42,094 nt of DNA from Halobacillus litoralis (GTDB lineage: Bacteria; Bacillota; Bacilli; Bacillales; Halobacillaceae), in contig NZ_WMEZ01000014.1 in NCBI RefSeq assembly GCF_009856415.1, positions 1 to 42,094 of the forward strand, in the 5' to 3' direction. Position 1 is the first letter of the stretch; every line of letters begins with the position of its first letter. The position numbers and the translations under genes are program-made. Below the pieces are notes generated by a model. That model worked only from the letters and a program-made list of their open reading frames with translations. It made no database searches and was not told where the DNA came from. Positions 27,013 through 35,797 of the stretch are shown piece by piece.

Positions 27013-28239
27013 TTGGAAAACAAAGTTAGCCGTTGGTGCCTGGTCAGTATGGCTTCGATTCCCCTTGTGATGACGCTCGGAAATTCAATGCTGATCCCAG
27101 TATTGCCGATTTTCGAGAAAAAGGTAGGCATCACATCTTTTCAATCAAGCACAATCATCACCAGCTATTCCGTAGCGGCCATTATCCTTATTCCTGTTGC
27201 CGGATACTTATCCGATCGTTTTGGCAGAAAGTTAATTATCCTTCCCAGTCTAGTCCTTGCTTTCATTGGAGGATTGATCGCGGGATTTTCTTCATGGAAA
27301 TTGGAAGACCCCTTTTTCTGGATTACGATTGGACGAATCCTCCAGGGAATGGGCGCAGCCGGGGCGACCCCGATCATTCTGCCGCTGGTCGGAGATTTAT
27401 ATAAAGATGACGATGAAAAAGCGAGCTCATGTCTCGGCATTATTGAAACATCCAATACGTTCGGAAAAGTACTAAGTCCCATTTTAGGTTCCCTTTTTGC
27501 TGTATTTTTATGGTTTCTTCCGTTCTTTTCTATTTCCTTTTTCAGTTTGATCTCCATCGTTCTCGTTTTCTTTTTTATAAAAGTTCCTAAAGGGAAAAAA
27601 GAAGAGCCTCAGCCGTTCAAGCAATTTCTGAAAAAAACGAAAGAGATATTCAAACAGGAAGGGAAATGGTTGTATCCTGTATTTCTACTAGGGGCTTATG
27701 CCATGCTCATTTTGTTTGCGGTGTTGTTCTTTATGTCCGACATTCTTGAGAAAACCCATAACATTGAAGGCGTGAAGAAAGGATTCGTGCTCGCCATTCC
27801 GCTGTTCACGTTATGTGTGTCGGCGTTTTTGACTGGGAAGAAAATTAAAGGAGACACGACTGTCATGAAATGGGTGCTTGTCATTGCGTTGATTATGGTA
27901 TCAGCAAGCGTCATTTTTGTCGGGTACGTCAATGAAAAGTTGTTTTTGCTCCTAGTTGTGACAAGCATTTTAGGAACGGCAATCGGCGGGATGCTCCCGA
28001 CTCTCGATGCACTCATTACAGAAGGAATAGAAAAAGAAGAGCGTGGTACGATCACTTCTTTTTATAGTTCATCAAGATTCATAGGGGTAGCGGCAGGTCC
28101 GCCTTTGATGTCACTCCTTATGAAGGAATATCTGAATATCAGCTATATTGCAAGCGGTGCCTTAGGTGGTCTTCTTTTATTCCTTGTTCTCGTATTAATT
28201 AAGCCGGAAAAAAGCGGGGATCAAACCAAGACCGCATGA
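27013..28239 (+). CDS. MFS transporter, DHA1-type exporter
   Basis: 408 aa, 12 predicted membrane segments. Major-facilitator motif A is in the loop after TM2 (GYLSDRFGRKLI, about 64-75), and a GRILQGMGAAG motif is in TM4. Long basic central loop at about 195-225. The TTG start at 27013 follows TAGGAGGA. Likely proton-coupled drug or metabolite efflux; the substrate cannot be inferred from the sequence. Monocistronic by position, ending in a strong terminator. Confidence 0.88.
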   Translation: MENKVSRWCLVSMASIPLVMTLGNSMLIPVLPIFEKKVGITSFQSSTIITSYSVAAIILIPVAGYLSDRFGRKLIILPSLVLAFIGGLIAGFSSWKLEDPFFWITIGRILQGMGAAGATPIILPLVGDLYKDDDEKASSCLGIIETSNTFGKVLSPILGSLFAVFLWFLPFFSISFFSLISIVLVFFFIKVPKGKKEEPQPFKQFLKKTKEIFKQEGKWLYPVFLLGAYAMLILFAVLFFMSDILEKTHNIEGVKKGFVLAIPLFTLCVSAFLTGKKIKGDTTVMKWVLVIALIMVSASVIFVGYVNEKLFLLLVVTSILGTAIGGMLPTLDALITEGIEKEERGTITSFYSSSRFIGVAAGPPLMSLLMKEYLNISYIASGALGGLLLFLVLVLIKPEKSGDQTKTA

Positions 28240-28275
28240 AAAAGCGCCTTCCATCATGATGGAAGGCGCTTTTTG
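28239..28275. terminator. Bidirectional terminator between MFS gene and brxA
   Basis: Near-perfect stem AAAAAGCGCCTTCCATC...GATGGAAGGCGCTTTTT between convergent genes; A/T runs on both sides make it work in both directions. Confidence 0.93.
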
Positions 28276-28704
28276 TTAACAGTATTGGTTATAAGCGTTC
28301 GTAAGATTGGCTACAATTTCTTCTACTTCATAATCCTCAATCTCTTCACGCGGGATGAAATGGAGAACCTGTCCATCTTTCAAAAGAGCCATGGATGGAG
28401 AGGATGGCTCATAGCCTTCCAAATGGTCACGCATGCGTGATGTAGCTTCACGATCCTGGCCAGCAAAGACAGTTACAATGTTGTCGGGACGTTTTTCATT
28501 TTTGAGCGATTCGCGGGCAGAAGGGCGTGCCAGTCCAGCTGCACATCCACAGACCGAGTTGATGACGACAAGGGACGTTCCTTTCGTTTCGCTAATAAAA
28601 GTGTCTACTTCCTCTGGGGTCGTCAATTCAGTAAAGCCTGCGTTCGTCAATTCATCACGCATCGGCTGGGAAATTTCTTTCATATATGCTTCATATGGAT
28701 TCAT
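28276..28704 (-). CDS. brxA: Bacilliredoxin (YphP/BrxA-like)
   Basis: 142 aa. The Cys-Gly-Cys active site at 52-54 (NSVCGCAAGLARP) defines the YphP/YqiW family, which removes bacillithiol from S-bacillithiolated proteins in redox stress. Overall sequence (MRDELTNAGF, VTVFAGQD, SSPSMALLK) is closer to YphP (BrxA) than YqiW (BrxB). AGGAGG stands before the ATG, 13 bases after the cvfC stop, so the two form an operon. Implies that the host makes bacillithiol. Confidence 0.93.
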   Translation of the reverse strand: MNPYEAYMKEISQPMRDELTNAGFTELTTPEEVDTFISETKGTSLVVINSVCGCAAGLARPSARESLKNEKRPDNIVTVFAGQDREATSRMRDHLEGYEPSSPSMALLKDGQVLHFIPREEIEDYEVEEIVANLTNAYNQYC

Positions 28705-28717
28705 AAATCGTAGCCTC

Positions 28718-29860
28718 CTATTGTTGTTTTTTCTTAGTCGCTTGAGTCATTTGATGCCATACGGATCCCTTAGCTTCCTCGCCGCCTTCAATTCTTTCAA
28801 TCGCCATATTGATCTGCAGACGAACTTCAAATTCGGGGTCATCAGCGGCCTCTTTCAAGGCAGGGAGAGCTGTTTCGTCGCCAAGCTCATACAAGTACAT
28901 CGCGGCACGCCAACGAACAAGTTTGTTGGAATCAGAAAGTGATTCCATCATTTTCGGCATCGCTTCTTTGAAACCGAGATCCGAAATGCAATCGCCAGCT
29001 GTGCGTCGTACGGTGACTGATTTGTCATTAAGAGCTTTGTAGAGATATGGCAGTGTTTCAAGTTCTTCGATCATACCGAGATAGGCTGTAGCCAGACGTC
29101 GGATCGATGCCTTGTCATCATCCAGTGCTTTATCAAGCAGGCGATAATCTTCTGCCGTCGGATCCATTCGGTCTAAAGCCGCATAGCGAACTTTCCAATC
29201 GTCATGATCCAGCGTTTCTAAGCTGATTTTCGTCCTTTCTTCCTTCGGTTCGACATCAACCGATTCTTGGTCAAACGCTTGTTTAACAAGGGATTCCAGT
29301 CGCTCTTCATCATAACTCGCCGAAAGTTCCTCTTTTATCTGTTCCCCAATTTCAGCCACGTCACCATAGCGTGGGTTGTGCTCCACCCATTTACGCTCCA
29401 TGATCATGTTCGGAGAAGCGGGAGAGGCTTTCATTGCTGCTTCCATGAAACGTTCAGGAAGCCCGACGCGTGTTTCCTCTTCGCCTTCCTCAAGCTTTAC
29501 CTGCATCGGCAGGCCGCGGAACATCTGCACGAAAACACGGACTTCCCCGAAGTGTTCATCCGGCTCTTCCTGTTTTGGAGAGGATGCTTCTTCGGCTTCC
29601 TCTGATCCAAAAACCTTCCTTACTTCAGGAAGGATCGCTTCCCAAGAAACACGTGCGTTTCTTTCTAAGGCGATGAAATCAGTCACATGGTAGAGACCTT
29701 TGACACCTTCAATTTCAAAAAGGTGCTGGACGAAGTCAGGCGCACCCTTGAGTTCATCATCTTTTTTATAGTTGTGTGTCTCGCCATCCGGCAAGGTTTC
29801 GTTTAAGTTGATCTTCATTGAATTCGGACTAGGTGTCGGTTCAATGGATACGATTTTCAC
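28718..29860 (-). CDS. cvfC: Conserved virulence factor C family protein (YpgR-like)
   Basis: 380 aa from a GTG at 29860 after TAGGGGG. Residues about 1-90 look like an Nfu/NifU N-terminal domain (EPTPSPNSMKI, HVTDFIALERN). Residues about 215-360 are HEAT-like helical repeats (DDWKVRYAALDRM, ASIRRLATAYLGM, VTVRRTAGDCISDLG, KLVRWRAAMYLYELG, FEVRLQINMAIERI). The combination is that of S. aureus CvfC and B. subtilis YpgR. Biochemical role unsettled; the Nfu-like part hints at Fe-S handling, and the bacilliredoxin gene downstream fits a thiol or metal-cluster theme. Confidence 0.88.
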   Translation of the reverse strand: MKIVSIEPTPSPNSMKINLNETLPDGETHNYKKDDELKGAPDFVQHLFEIEGVKGLYHVTDFIALERNARVSWEAILPEVRKVFGSEEAEEASSPKQEEPDEHFGEVRVFVQMFRGLPMQVKLEEGEEETRVGLPERFMEAAMKASPASPNMIMERKWVEHNPRYGDVAEIGEQIKEELSASYDEERLESLVKQAFDQESVDVEPKEERTKISLETLDHDDWKVRYAALDRMDPTAEDYRLLDKALDDDKASIRRLATAYLGMIEELETLPYLYKALNDKSVTVRRTAGDCISDLGFKEAMPKMMESLSDSNKLVRWRAAMYLYELGDETALPALKEAADDPEFEVRLQINMAIERIEGGEEAKGSVWHQMTQATKKKQQ

Positions 29861-29994
29861 TGAGTCTAACCCCCTAACAGTCTAATCATCTTTTCATCCG
29901 GTTCTGAGGGATCTGCCCTCATTCCATGCTTCCATCTTATCAAAAATTCCCAAGCTCATCCACGCATCCGTCCCCACCCTCCATTGTTCCACTA

Positions 29995-30527
29995 AAGCTC
30001 CCGATTGTGGAAGACTCAGTTTCGAGATGTATGTGTGCGTTTAGGGGCTCCGGGAAAAGGTTCGCTTTCCATGGGGCGGGCGGTGAGCCTCCTCAGGCTA
30101 CGCCTTCCGGGGTCTCACCTGTCCCACACGTCCCATAGGAGTCTCACCGTTTCCCTCCGCCCCTTTACTTTATGAGTGTCTCGAAACTACTCCCCCATCA
30201 GCAGAGCTTCCAATATCTGTTGAAATCCAGAAATCTGGCTACCCTATTGAAATGCTAATACACCACTTTATGACTCCTGGACAAGGAGGTTGGAAGACGT
30301 CCTTCTAAGTAAAGGGAGTTCGTTTTTCAACTCCATCGAATGGGGTGGCTGGGAAGCTGCGAGACTCCCGTGGGAGAAAGGAGATAGGTGAGATCCCGCA
30401 GGACGTAGTCCGAGGAAGCTCATCACTCCCCCACAGGAAAGCGAGTAGCTTCCCAGCCACCCCTGACGCTCGTCCCAGGCAACGAACCCCACAAACATCT
30501 CGAAATCGAGTCTTACACAATCCTGCC
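29995..30527. repeat. Composite intergenic repeat element, copy C
   Basis: About 533 bp, the same element as copy B but in opposite orientation: its left end AAGCTCCCGATTGTGGAAGA equals the mirror of the right end of B, and its right end TCTTACACAATCCTGCC equals the mirror of the left end of B. Order here: module 2 mirror (about 30020-30200), AT-richer middle with CTCCTGGACAAGGAGG-like inverted repeats, module 1 (about 30340-30500). It separates divergent cvfC and the ABC operon. Non-coding in my view. Confidence 0.85.
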
Positions 30528-30621
30528 AAATACTTGAACATTGTAAAATTTTTCATGAATTGTGAAACCAGATTGGTTTTGTGTCGTACATTAGATGTGT
30601 TGATAAAAAGGAGGGGGAAGA

Positions 30622-31542
30622 ATGTCAGAGCCTGTCATGCAGTTGAAGAATGTCAAAAAGACAATTGGAAATAAAACGATCATTAAAGGTTTGAATTTCG
30701 ATATTTACGGCGGGGAAGTGTTTGGTTTCCTTGGGCCTAACGGAGCCGGGAAAACGACAACAATCCGAATGATGGTCGGGTTGATGAAGATGACGGATGG
30801 GGATGTAATCATTCAGGGACAAAGTGTGCAGAACAACTTTAAAGGAGCGATTCGTCACGTAGGTGGAATCGTAGAGAACCCTGAAATGTACCCTTTCATG
30901 AGCGGTTGGAAAAACCTTGTCCATTATGCCCGTATGATGCCTGGTGTGACAGAGGATCGTATCAAGGAAGTCGTAAGGCTTGTCGGATTGGAAAAGCGGA
31001 TGAAGGAAAAAGTCGGCAAATATTCACTTGGGATGCGTCAGCGTCTTGGGATTGCTCAAGCCCTTTTACATAAACCATCCGTCCTTATCCTTGATGAACC
31101 AACGAACGGGTTGGATCCATCCGGGATCAGGGAAATCCGTGCGTACATCCGGAGGCTGGCGGAAGAAGAAGGGGTAGCTGTAATTGTGTCGAGTCATATT
31201 CTTTCTGAAATGGAGATGATGTGTGATCGAATTGGCATCATTAAGAATGGAGAATTAATTTCCATTCAGACCGTTCAGGATGCCTTGCAGCAAACGGAAG
31301 AAAAGGAAGTATCGATCGAAGCGACGCCTTTGGATCAAACGATGGTCGCTCTTAAAGAAATGACGGGCAAGGATGTGAGCCGTAAGGAAGAGCTCCTGAC
31401 CTTCACAGTGGAAAAGGAAAAAATCCCAACCGTTGTTGCAGATCTGGTACAAAAAGGTATTCAAATCTACAGTGTCAACGTCAACCGCTCAACGCTTGAA
31501 GATAAATTCTTAGATTTGATTGGAGAGGGAGCCATTGAGTAA
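30622..31542 (+). CDS. ABC transporter ATP-binding protein
   Basis: 306 aa ATPase of the bacitracin/ABC-2 export class. Walker A GPNGAGKT at 38-45, signature YSLGMRQ at 134-140, Walker B VLILDEP at 154-160, H-loop SSHILSE about 190-196, plus a C-terminal ferredoxin-like extension of about 80 aa typical of BcrA-like subunits. Strong GGAGGGGG ribosome site. Its last 8 bases overlap the permease gene start. Substrate unknown; lantibiotic or peptide-stress export is common in the class. Confidence 0.92.
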   Translation: MSEPVMQLKNVKKTIGNKTIIKGLNFDIYGGEVFGFLGPNGAGKTTTIRMMVGLMKMTDGDVIIQGQSVQNNFKGAIRHVGGIVENPEMYPFMSGWKNLVHYARMMPGVTEDRIKEVVRLVGLEKRMKEKVGKYSLGMRQRLGIAQALLHKPSVLILDEPTNGLDPSGIREIRAYIRRLAEEEGVAVIVSSHILSEMEMMCDRIGIIKNGELISIQTVQDALQQTEEKEVSIEATPLDQTMVALKEMTGKDVSRKEELLTFTVEKEKIPTVVADLVQKGIQIYSVNVNRSTLEDKFLDLIGEGAIE

Positions 31543-32491
31543 CTTTTTTCAACTGATCAAAAATGAACAAATGAAGCTCTATAATCAAAAGGCGACGTGG
31601 ATCATGGCTATTCTTTTAGTCGTTTTAATTGTAGGGATAGGGGCTTTGCTTAAAATCGATGCGGCCATTACTGGTGGGGAAGCACCTACTGGTGATAATT
31701 GGAAACAGGAACTTCAGCAGCAGAACGAACAATTGATGGCCGCGGGAGAACAGCCGCCAGAAATTGAATATCCGGCATATACCAATGTTGAAATGAATCA
31801 ATATCGCATTGAGAATGACTTGAAACCAACCGACTATAATGGTTGGGATTTTGTCAGAGACAACCGGACATTTGTAGCGCTGGTGAGTTTATTCACAATT
31901 ATAGTTGCCGCAGGTATTACAGCCAATGAATTTCGCTGGGGTACAATCAAGCTCTTATTGATTCGCCCGATATCAAGGTCGAAAATTCTACTTGCGAAAT
32001 ATGTGTCTGTTGTCATGTATGCGTTGACTATGCTTCTTGCCTTATACATCTTGTCCTTTTTAGTGGGAGCTTTATTGTTTGGAATGGGCAGCTTTTCGCA
32101 GACGTATGTATATACTCAGGCTGGTGAAATCAAAGATGCTGGTATCTTTTCATTTACTGTTTCACAATACTTATTGAGTTTTGTAGAATTAATTATGATG
32201 GCTACGTTCGCTTTCATGATCGCCTCTGTATTCAGGAATACATCCCTTGCGATCGGGTTGGCGATCTTCCTCATGATGGCTGGAAGCTCAATCATCGTTT
32301 TCTTCATGGAAAAAGAGTGGGCCAAATATATCCTGTTTGCCAATACGGACTTGACTCAATACATGTCTGGGACACCATTCGTATCAGGAACTTCGCTTGG
32401 GTTTTCCATCGCAGTTTTAGCGGTATATTATGTAGTATTCATGGTTTTATCATGGGGATTCTTTACGAAGCGTGACGTAGCTGGAGCATAA
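31535..32491 (+). CDS. ABC-2 family transporter permease
   Basis: Membrane partner of the ATPase. 318 aa from a TTG at 31535 (ribosome site GGAGAGGGAG); a second TTG at 31520 is possible but lies before that site. One N-terminal TM (about 18-40), a large extracytoplasmic loop (about 45-110, rich in Gln and Pro), then five TM segments. Architecture matches ABC2_membrane_4/YhcI-type permeases. Overlap with the ATPase gene implies coupled translation. Confidence 0.88.
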   Translation: MSNFFQLIKNEQMKLYNQKATWIMAILLVVLIVGIGALLKIDAAITGGEAPTGDNWKQELQQQNEQLMAAGEQPPEIEYPAYTNVEMNQYRIENDLKPTDYNGWDFVRDNRTFVALVSLFTIIVAAGITANEFRWGTIKLLLIRPISRSKILLAKYVSVVMYALTMLLALYILSFLVGALLFGMGSFSQTYVYTQAGEIKDAGIFSFTVSQYLLSFVELIMMATFAFMIASVFRNTSLAIGLAIFLMMAGSSIIVFFMEKEWAKYILFANTDLTQYMSGTPFVSGTSLGFSIAVLAVYYVVFMVLSWGFFTKRDVAGA

Positions 32492-32508
32492 AAAAGGAGG
32501 AGAAGGAA

Positions 32509-32961
32509 TTGAAACGTACGGTAGAAATCGTTCTTACCATCATTGGAATTGTTCTTTTTGGACTTCCCGTTCTGTTGAGTGGTGTATTATTAAACTCTGC
32601 AGATAATCCGCAAATACAACAAGAAATTGAAAACTTCATGAATTCCCCGGAAATACAGATGGAAGGGGAAATGAGTTCCACAGATATGACCCAGATGTTC
32701 GAAATGATGGGGTCATTCGCAATGTTCGTGCTAATCGCCTCTTTAATTGCGATTGGGTTAGGTATTCTGGCAGCAGTGTTCCTTAAAGGGAATAAAAAGC
32801 CAAAAGCAGCCGGAATCATTTTGATCATTTCCGCCATTATCTTTACGTTTGCTACAGTCTTTATGGGATTGTTTGGAGGCGTAGCCTATTTGATTGCCGG
32901 AATTGTTGCGCTCGTTCGTAAACCGAAGAAGACCGCAACCGACGAAGCGATCAGTTACTAG
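32509..32961 (+). CDS. DUF4064-like membrane protein
   Basis: 150 aa from a TTG (32509) after AAGGAGGAG. An N-terminal TM, an acidic and methionine-rich extracytoplasmic loop (NSPEIQMEGEMSSTDMTQMFEMM), then TM segments at about 68-90, 98-118 and 120-138, as in DUF4064 proteins. Starts 17 bases after the permease, so probably part of the ABC operon, perhaps an accessory subunit; that is inference from position. Confidence 0.75.
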   Translation: MKRTVEIVLTIIGIVLFGLPVLLSGVLLNSADNPQIQQEIENFMNSPEIQMEGEMSSTDMTQMFEMMGSFAMFVLIASLIAIGLGILAAVFLKGNKKPKAAGIILIISAIIFTFATVFMGLFGGVAYLIAGIVALVRKPKKTATDEAISY

Positions 32962-32966
32962 TGGGA

Positions 32967-32997
32967 AAAGGCGTGGCTCTAGAGCCGCGTCTTTTTG
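32967..32997 (+). terminator. Terminator of the ABC transporter operon
   Basis: AAGGCGTGGCTC-TA-GAGCCGCGTCTT with two G-U pairs, followed by five T. Confidence 0.85.
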
Positions 32998-33039
32998 TTG
33001 ATCATGGACTAAAAGTATTCAGACACATGATTTAAACGA

Positions 33040-33073
33040 AAAAAAGCACTCGGCAGAAGCTGAGCGCTTTTTA
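33040..33073 (-). terminator. Terminator after the small zinc-finger gene
   Basis: AAAAAGC(A)CTCGGC...GCTGAG(C)GCTTTTT with A/T runs on both sides, downstream of the minus-strand gene at 33096. Confidence 0.75.
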
Positions 33074-33095
33074 GCGGAGACAGAAACCCTGGCAG

Positions 33096-33269
33096 TTAAT
33101 CCAAGTACCGATTCATTGCATCCACATCTGCACTTTGACGGTCATAGACGCTTCCTTCCTGCGGCCGTAGACCACTGCCGCCACAAACCTTACATGTATA
33201 GCGCCACTCTTCATCATCCATCAGCAGGCCTTCTCCATCACAAGCGAGGCAGAATTCATCTCTAGCCAT
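33096..33269 (-). CDS. Small zinc-finger protein with DnaJ-type CxxCxGxG motifs
   Basis: 57 aa from the ATG at 33269, six bases after AAGAGGA; ATGs at 33275 and 33302 are badly placed. Two motifs, CLACDGEG and CKVCGGSG, are as in the DnaJ central zinc domain and would bind one zinc. The tail (SVYDRQSADVDAMNRYLD) has no known match to me. Small proteins of this type (YuiA and relatives) are common in Bacilli; function unknown. Confidence 0.8.
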   Translation of the reverse strand: MARDEFCLACDGEGLLMDDEEWRYTCKVCGGSGLRPQEGSVYDRQSADVDAMNRYLD

Positions 33270-33381
33270 CTGCATTCCTCTTTTCCTTGTTTTTCTTACC
33301 ATTTCTCAAACGCGTCAGGTTATACAGAGGAGATTATATTTTTAAAGAATCGGGAATGTGAGAATCATTGGAGGGATGACC

Positions 33382-34287
33382 ATGGCAAATGAGGAAAATC
33401 AAGAAACAGATGTGAATGAAAGTGATGAATCGAATCAGAAAATAGATCGTCCGGGACGTCAGTTTTATATTCCGTCCCAAATTGTAGATGAATTTGGTGA
33501 AAAGGGAAGGGATCATTTAAACAAGCCTTTCCGTGCTCAATTTTTACTCGCGCTGACGGCAGGATCTTTTATGACATTCGGAGCCGTCTTTTCCATACTT
33601 CTTGCTGTTGGAGTCGAGACGAAAGGAATCTATCACCTTTTATCAGGGCTAGGGTTCGCAGCAGGGTACTCGATGGTCTTCATATCAGGAGCCGTTCTTT
33701 TTACGGAAATCAATGTTCTTTTGCCCTCCTATTTGTTTAACAAGGCGGGGTTGATGAAAACGAACATCTATAAATTCTGGATGTCCTCTTATATCGGAAA
33801 CATCATTGGAGCCTTCCTGGTAGCTGTATTGATTCAGTGGTCAGGCTCATTCGCCAGTACATTCTATCCAGAGCTTGAAATGTATTTGGACCATAAAATG
33901 AAATTCATGGACCATGGAGTCAAAGGGTGGTTTCAGGTTCTGATCTCCGGTGTGCTTGCCAACTGGCTTATCGGAATGGCGGCCTTTCTGACGACCTCAG
34001 CCAGGGATTTGACAGGTAAGATCCTTGGAACAACCTTACCCGTCGTTCTTTTTGTAGCGGGTAATTTCCAGCACAGTGCAGCGAATATGGGGTACTTCAG
34101 TATGGGGTTTTTAGCTTCTGATAAATACACATGGTATGAATATATCTTTTTCAACCTTGTACCTGCCAGTATCGGAAACCTGATTGGCGGAGCCATCCTG
34201 GTATCGCTATTGTTCTCTTATGCTTATAAAGAGGACATTCAAACCTCCCTTGGGAGAAATAAGAATAAGAAGGGGGTTAAACAATGA
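33382..34287 (+). CDS. Formate/nitrite transporter family channel
   Basis: 301 aa from the ATG at 33382 after GGAGGGATGACC. An acidic cytoplasmic N-tail of about 40 aa, then six TM segments of the FNT fold with ligand-cavity features: the FMTFGAVFS region near TM1, NWLIGMAAFL in TM5, and the NFQHSAANMGYFS histidine motif that lines the pore. Family members pass formate, nitrite or hydrosulfide. No formate or nitrite enzyme lies near, so the substrate is open. Ends in a 4-base ATGA overlap with the peptidase-like gene. Confidence 0.9.
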   Translation: MANEENQETDVNESDESNQKIDRPGRQFYIPSQIVDEFGEKGRDHLNKPFRAQFLLALTAGSFMTFGAVFSILLAVGVETKGIYHLLSGLGFAAGYSMVFISGAVLFTEINVLLPSYLFNKAGLMKTNIYKFWMSSYIGNIIGAFLVAVLIQWSGSFASTFYPELEMYLDHKMKFMDHGVKGWFQVLISGVLANWLIGMAAFLTTSARDLTGKILGTTLPVVLFVAGNFQHSAANMGYFSMGFLASDKYTWYEYIFFNLVPASIGNLIGGAILVSLLFSYAYKEDIQTSLGRNKNKKGVKQ

Positions 34288-34976
34288 AACAAATCATAGC
34301 TATGGGTGGAGGTGGCTTCTCAATGGAGCCCGACAACCCGTTGTTGGATGATTACGTATTGGATCAAGTGGAAAAAGAAAGACCGAAAATCTGTTTTGTC
34401 CCCACGGCTAGTGGGGATGCGGATAGTTACATCGAACGTTTCTATGAAGCGTTCAAAGAGAAAGCGGAAGCGACCCATTTATCTTTGTTCAAACCACCGA
34501 CGAGAGATTTACGAGAATTTTTGCTCGAACAGGACATCATTTACGTAGGTGGAGGATCGACGAAAAACCTGCTCGTTCTTTGGCGGGAATGGGGTCTGGA
34601 TGAAATCATGAAAGAAGCCTGGGAACAAGGAGTCGTCCTTGCTGGCATCAGTGCAGGGGCCATTTGCTGGTTTGATGAAGGGGTGACGGATTCCTACGGC
34701 GATCAGTTGGAACCCTTAGCATGCCTTGGTTTTCTCCCGGGAAGCTGTTGCCCTCATTATGATGGGGAGGAAGAGCGGAAACCGGCGTATACCTCTTTTA
34801 TAAAAGATGGATCGATTCGGCCGGGTTATGCGCTCGATGACGGAGCGGCTGTTCATTTTATAAACACGGACCCAGTGAAACATGTGAGTTCGCGTACAGG
34901 GGCAAAAGGCTACTATGTAAGAGTGGAAGCTGGAGAAGTTGAAGAAAATGAGCTGGAAATGGAATACCTGGGCTGA
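34284..34976 (+). CDS. Peptidase E-like (S51 family) hydrolase
   Basis: 230 aa. Nucleophile Ser123 is in GISAGAICWF, with CCPHYD (His158) and the Rossmann-like PTASGD and YVGGGSTKNL blocks, as in dipeptidase E and cyanophycinase relatives. Cytosolic. B. subtilis YgaJ is a likely relative. Overlaps the FNT gene by 4 bases; a functional link is not evident. A strong terminator follows. Confidence 0.88.
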   Translation: MKQIIAMGGGGFSMEPDNPLLDDYVLDQVEKERPKICFVPTASGDADSYIERFYEAFKEKAEATHLSLFKPPTRDLREFLLEQDIIYVGGGSTKNLLVLWREWGLDEIMKEAWEQGVVLAGISAGAICWFDEGVTDSYGDQLEPLACLGFLPGSCCPHYDGEEERKPAYTSFIKDGSIRPGYALDDGAAVHFINTDPVKHVSSRTGAKGYYVRVEAGEVEENELEMEYLG

Positions 34977-34978
34977 AG

Positions 34979-35020
34979 AAACACCCTCGTGCTGGAAATT
35001 CAGGACGAGGGTGTTTTTTA
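34979..35020 (+). terminator. Terminator after the peptidase E-like gene
   Basis: AAACACCCTCGT...ACGAGGGTGTTT followed by T's. Confidence 0.9.
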
Positions 35021-35048
35021 GTCAGTAGAGTGTGTGGAAGAAATAGGT

Positions 35049-35083
35049 GTACCAGGTCATCCATAATATGGATGACCTGGTAC
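35049..35083. repeat. Perfect 16-bp-arm palindrome with ACCAGGTCAT core
   Basis: GTACCAGGTCATCCAT, loop AAT, ATGGATGACCTGGTAC. It is a perfect inverted repeat 30 bases after an ordinary terminator and 16 bases from the convergent dinB-like gene end. It shares the GTACCAGGTCAT core with copies near 36.58, 36.70 and 37.91 kb. No T run, so not a standard terminator. Confidence 0.8.
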
Positions 35084-35098
35084 GGTGATTTTTGGTGG

Positions 35099-35569
35099 CT
35101 ATTCGAACAACAGGATTTCCGGATCTTTTTTATAGGTGTGGACTAACATGGCATGCAATTGGCCGCGGTGGTGGTACATATGGGCGACCGTTTGGATGAG
35201 CCATTCAAAGCGTGTATTCGTCACACCCCACCAGGACGTGGTTTCTGTGTAAAGGTGCTCTTCGGTGTAGTTTTCAAATTGTGTTTTTAGTTGCGCAAAG
35301 TTTTCAAAGAGACGTTCTAAGATTTCATCTTTTGTTTTCATTGATACCGTCTCGTAGAAGTCTTCCATCTCTGCTTTTGAAGCCCCTTCTGCGATGTGAC
35401 CATCAGCCGCAGGGATTGCTGCAATGTGTTCGAGCAATTCCCCGATGGAGTACTTTCCCTCCGTGGGTCTTAGGGTCAAATCTTCTTCTGATAACTGACC
35501 GACCATTTCGGAAATGGATGCAATGACGATTTCTAATTGATGAAAAGCGCTCTGACAGTACATATTCAT
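35099..35569 (-). CDS. DinB/YfiT-like metalloprotein
   Basis: 156 aa four-helix bundle of the DinB superfamily. The metal-binding histidines are probably His48 (LLEHIAA) and two of the cluster HMYHHRGQLH (about 129-138). Family members include thiol-dependent transferases (BstA/YfiT type, some using bacillithiol) and DNA-damage-induced DinB of unknown function. Its ribosome site (AAGG) is weak. Confidence 0.85.
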   Translation of the reverse strand: MNMYCQSAFHQLEIVIASISEMVGQLSEEDLTLRPTEGKYSIGELLEHIAAIPAADGHIAEGASKAEMEDFYETVSMKTKDEILERLFENFAQLKTQFENYTEEHLYTETTSWWGVTNTRFEWLIQTVAHMYHHRGQLHAMLVHTYKKDPEILLFE

Positions 35570-35746
35570 AGGAACACAACCTTATTAAAATTGTTATTCC
35601 TCCTCTTATTCTCCGACGTTCGACTAAATCCCTTTCCAAAGCGAAAAACTACATGAAACGACGAAAATCGCCCTAAGGTTTGGTTGGACTCCTGCATAGA
35701 AAGACCTACACACATATGAAAGCTGTGAATTTCTTAAGAAGATGAG

Positions 35747-35777
35747 TTGACTCTGACGTTACGTCATAGATTATCGT
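35747..35777 (+). promoter_or_regulatory. Mta-type MerR-family promoter/operator
   Basis: -35 TTGACT (35747-35752), a 19-bp spacer, -10 TATCGT (35772-35777). The spacer holds the dyad TGACG-TTA-CGTCA (35754-35766). An over-long 19-bp spacer with a central dyad is the signature of MerR-activated promoters, and the sequence closely resembles the B. subtilis Mta site (GACC-TAACGTTGCGTGA as I recall it). It directly precedes the regulator gene, implying autoactivation. Confidence 0.8.
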
Positions 35778-35797
35778 TACATATGAGGTGATCACCG

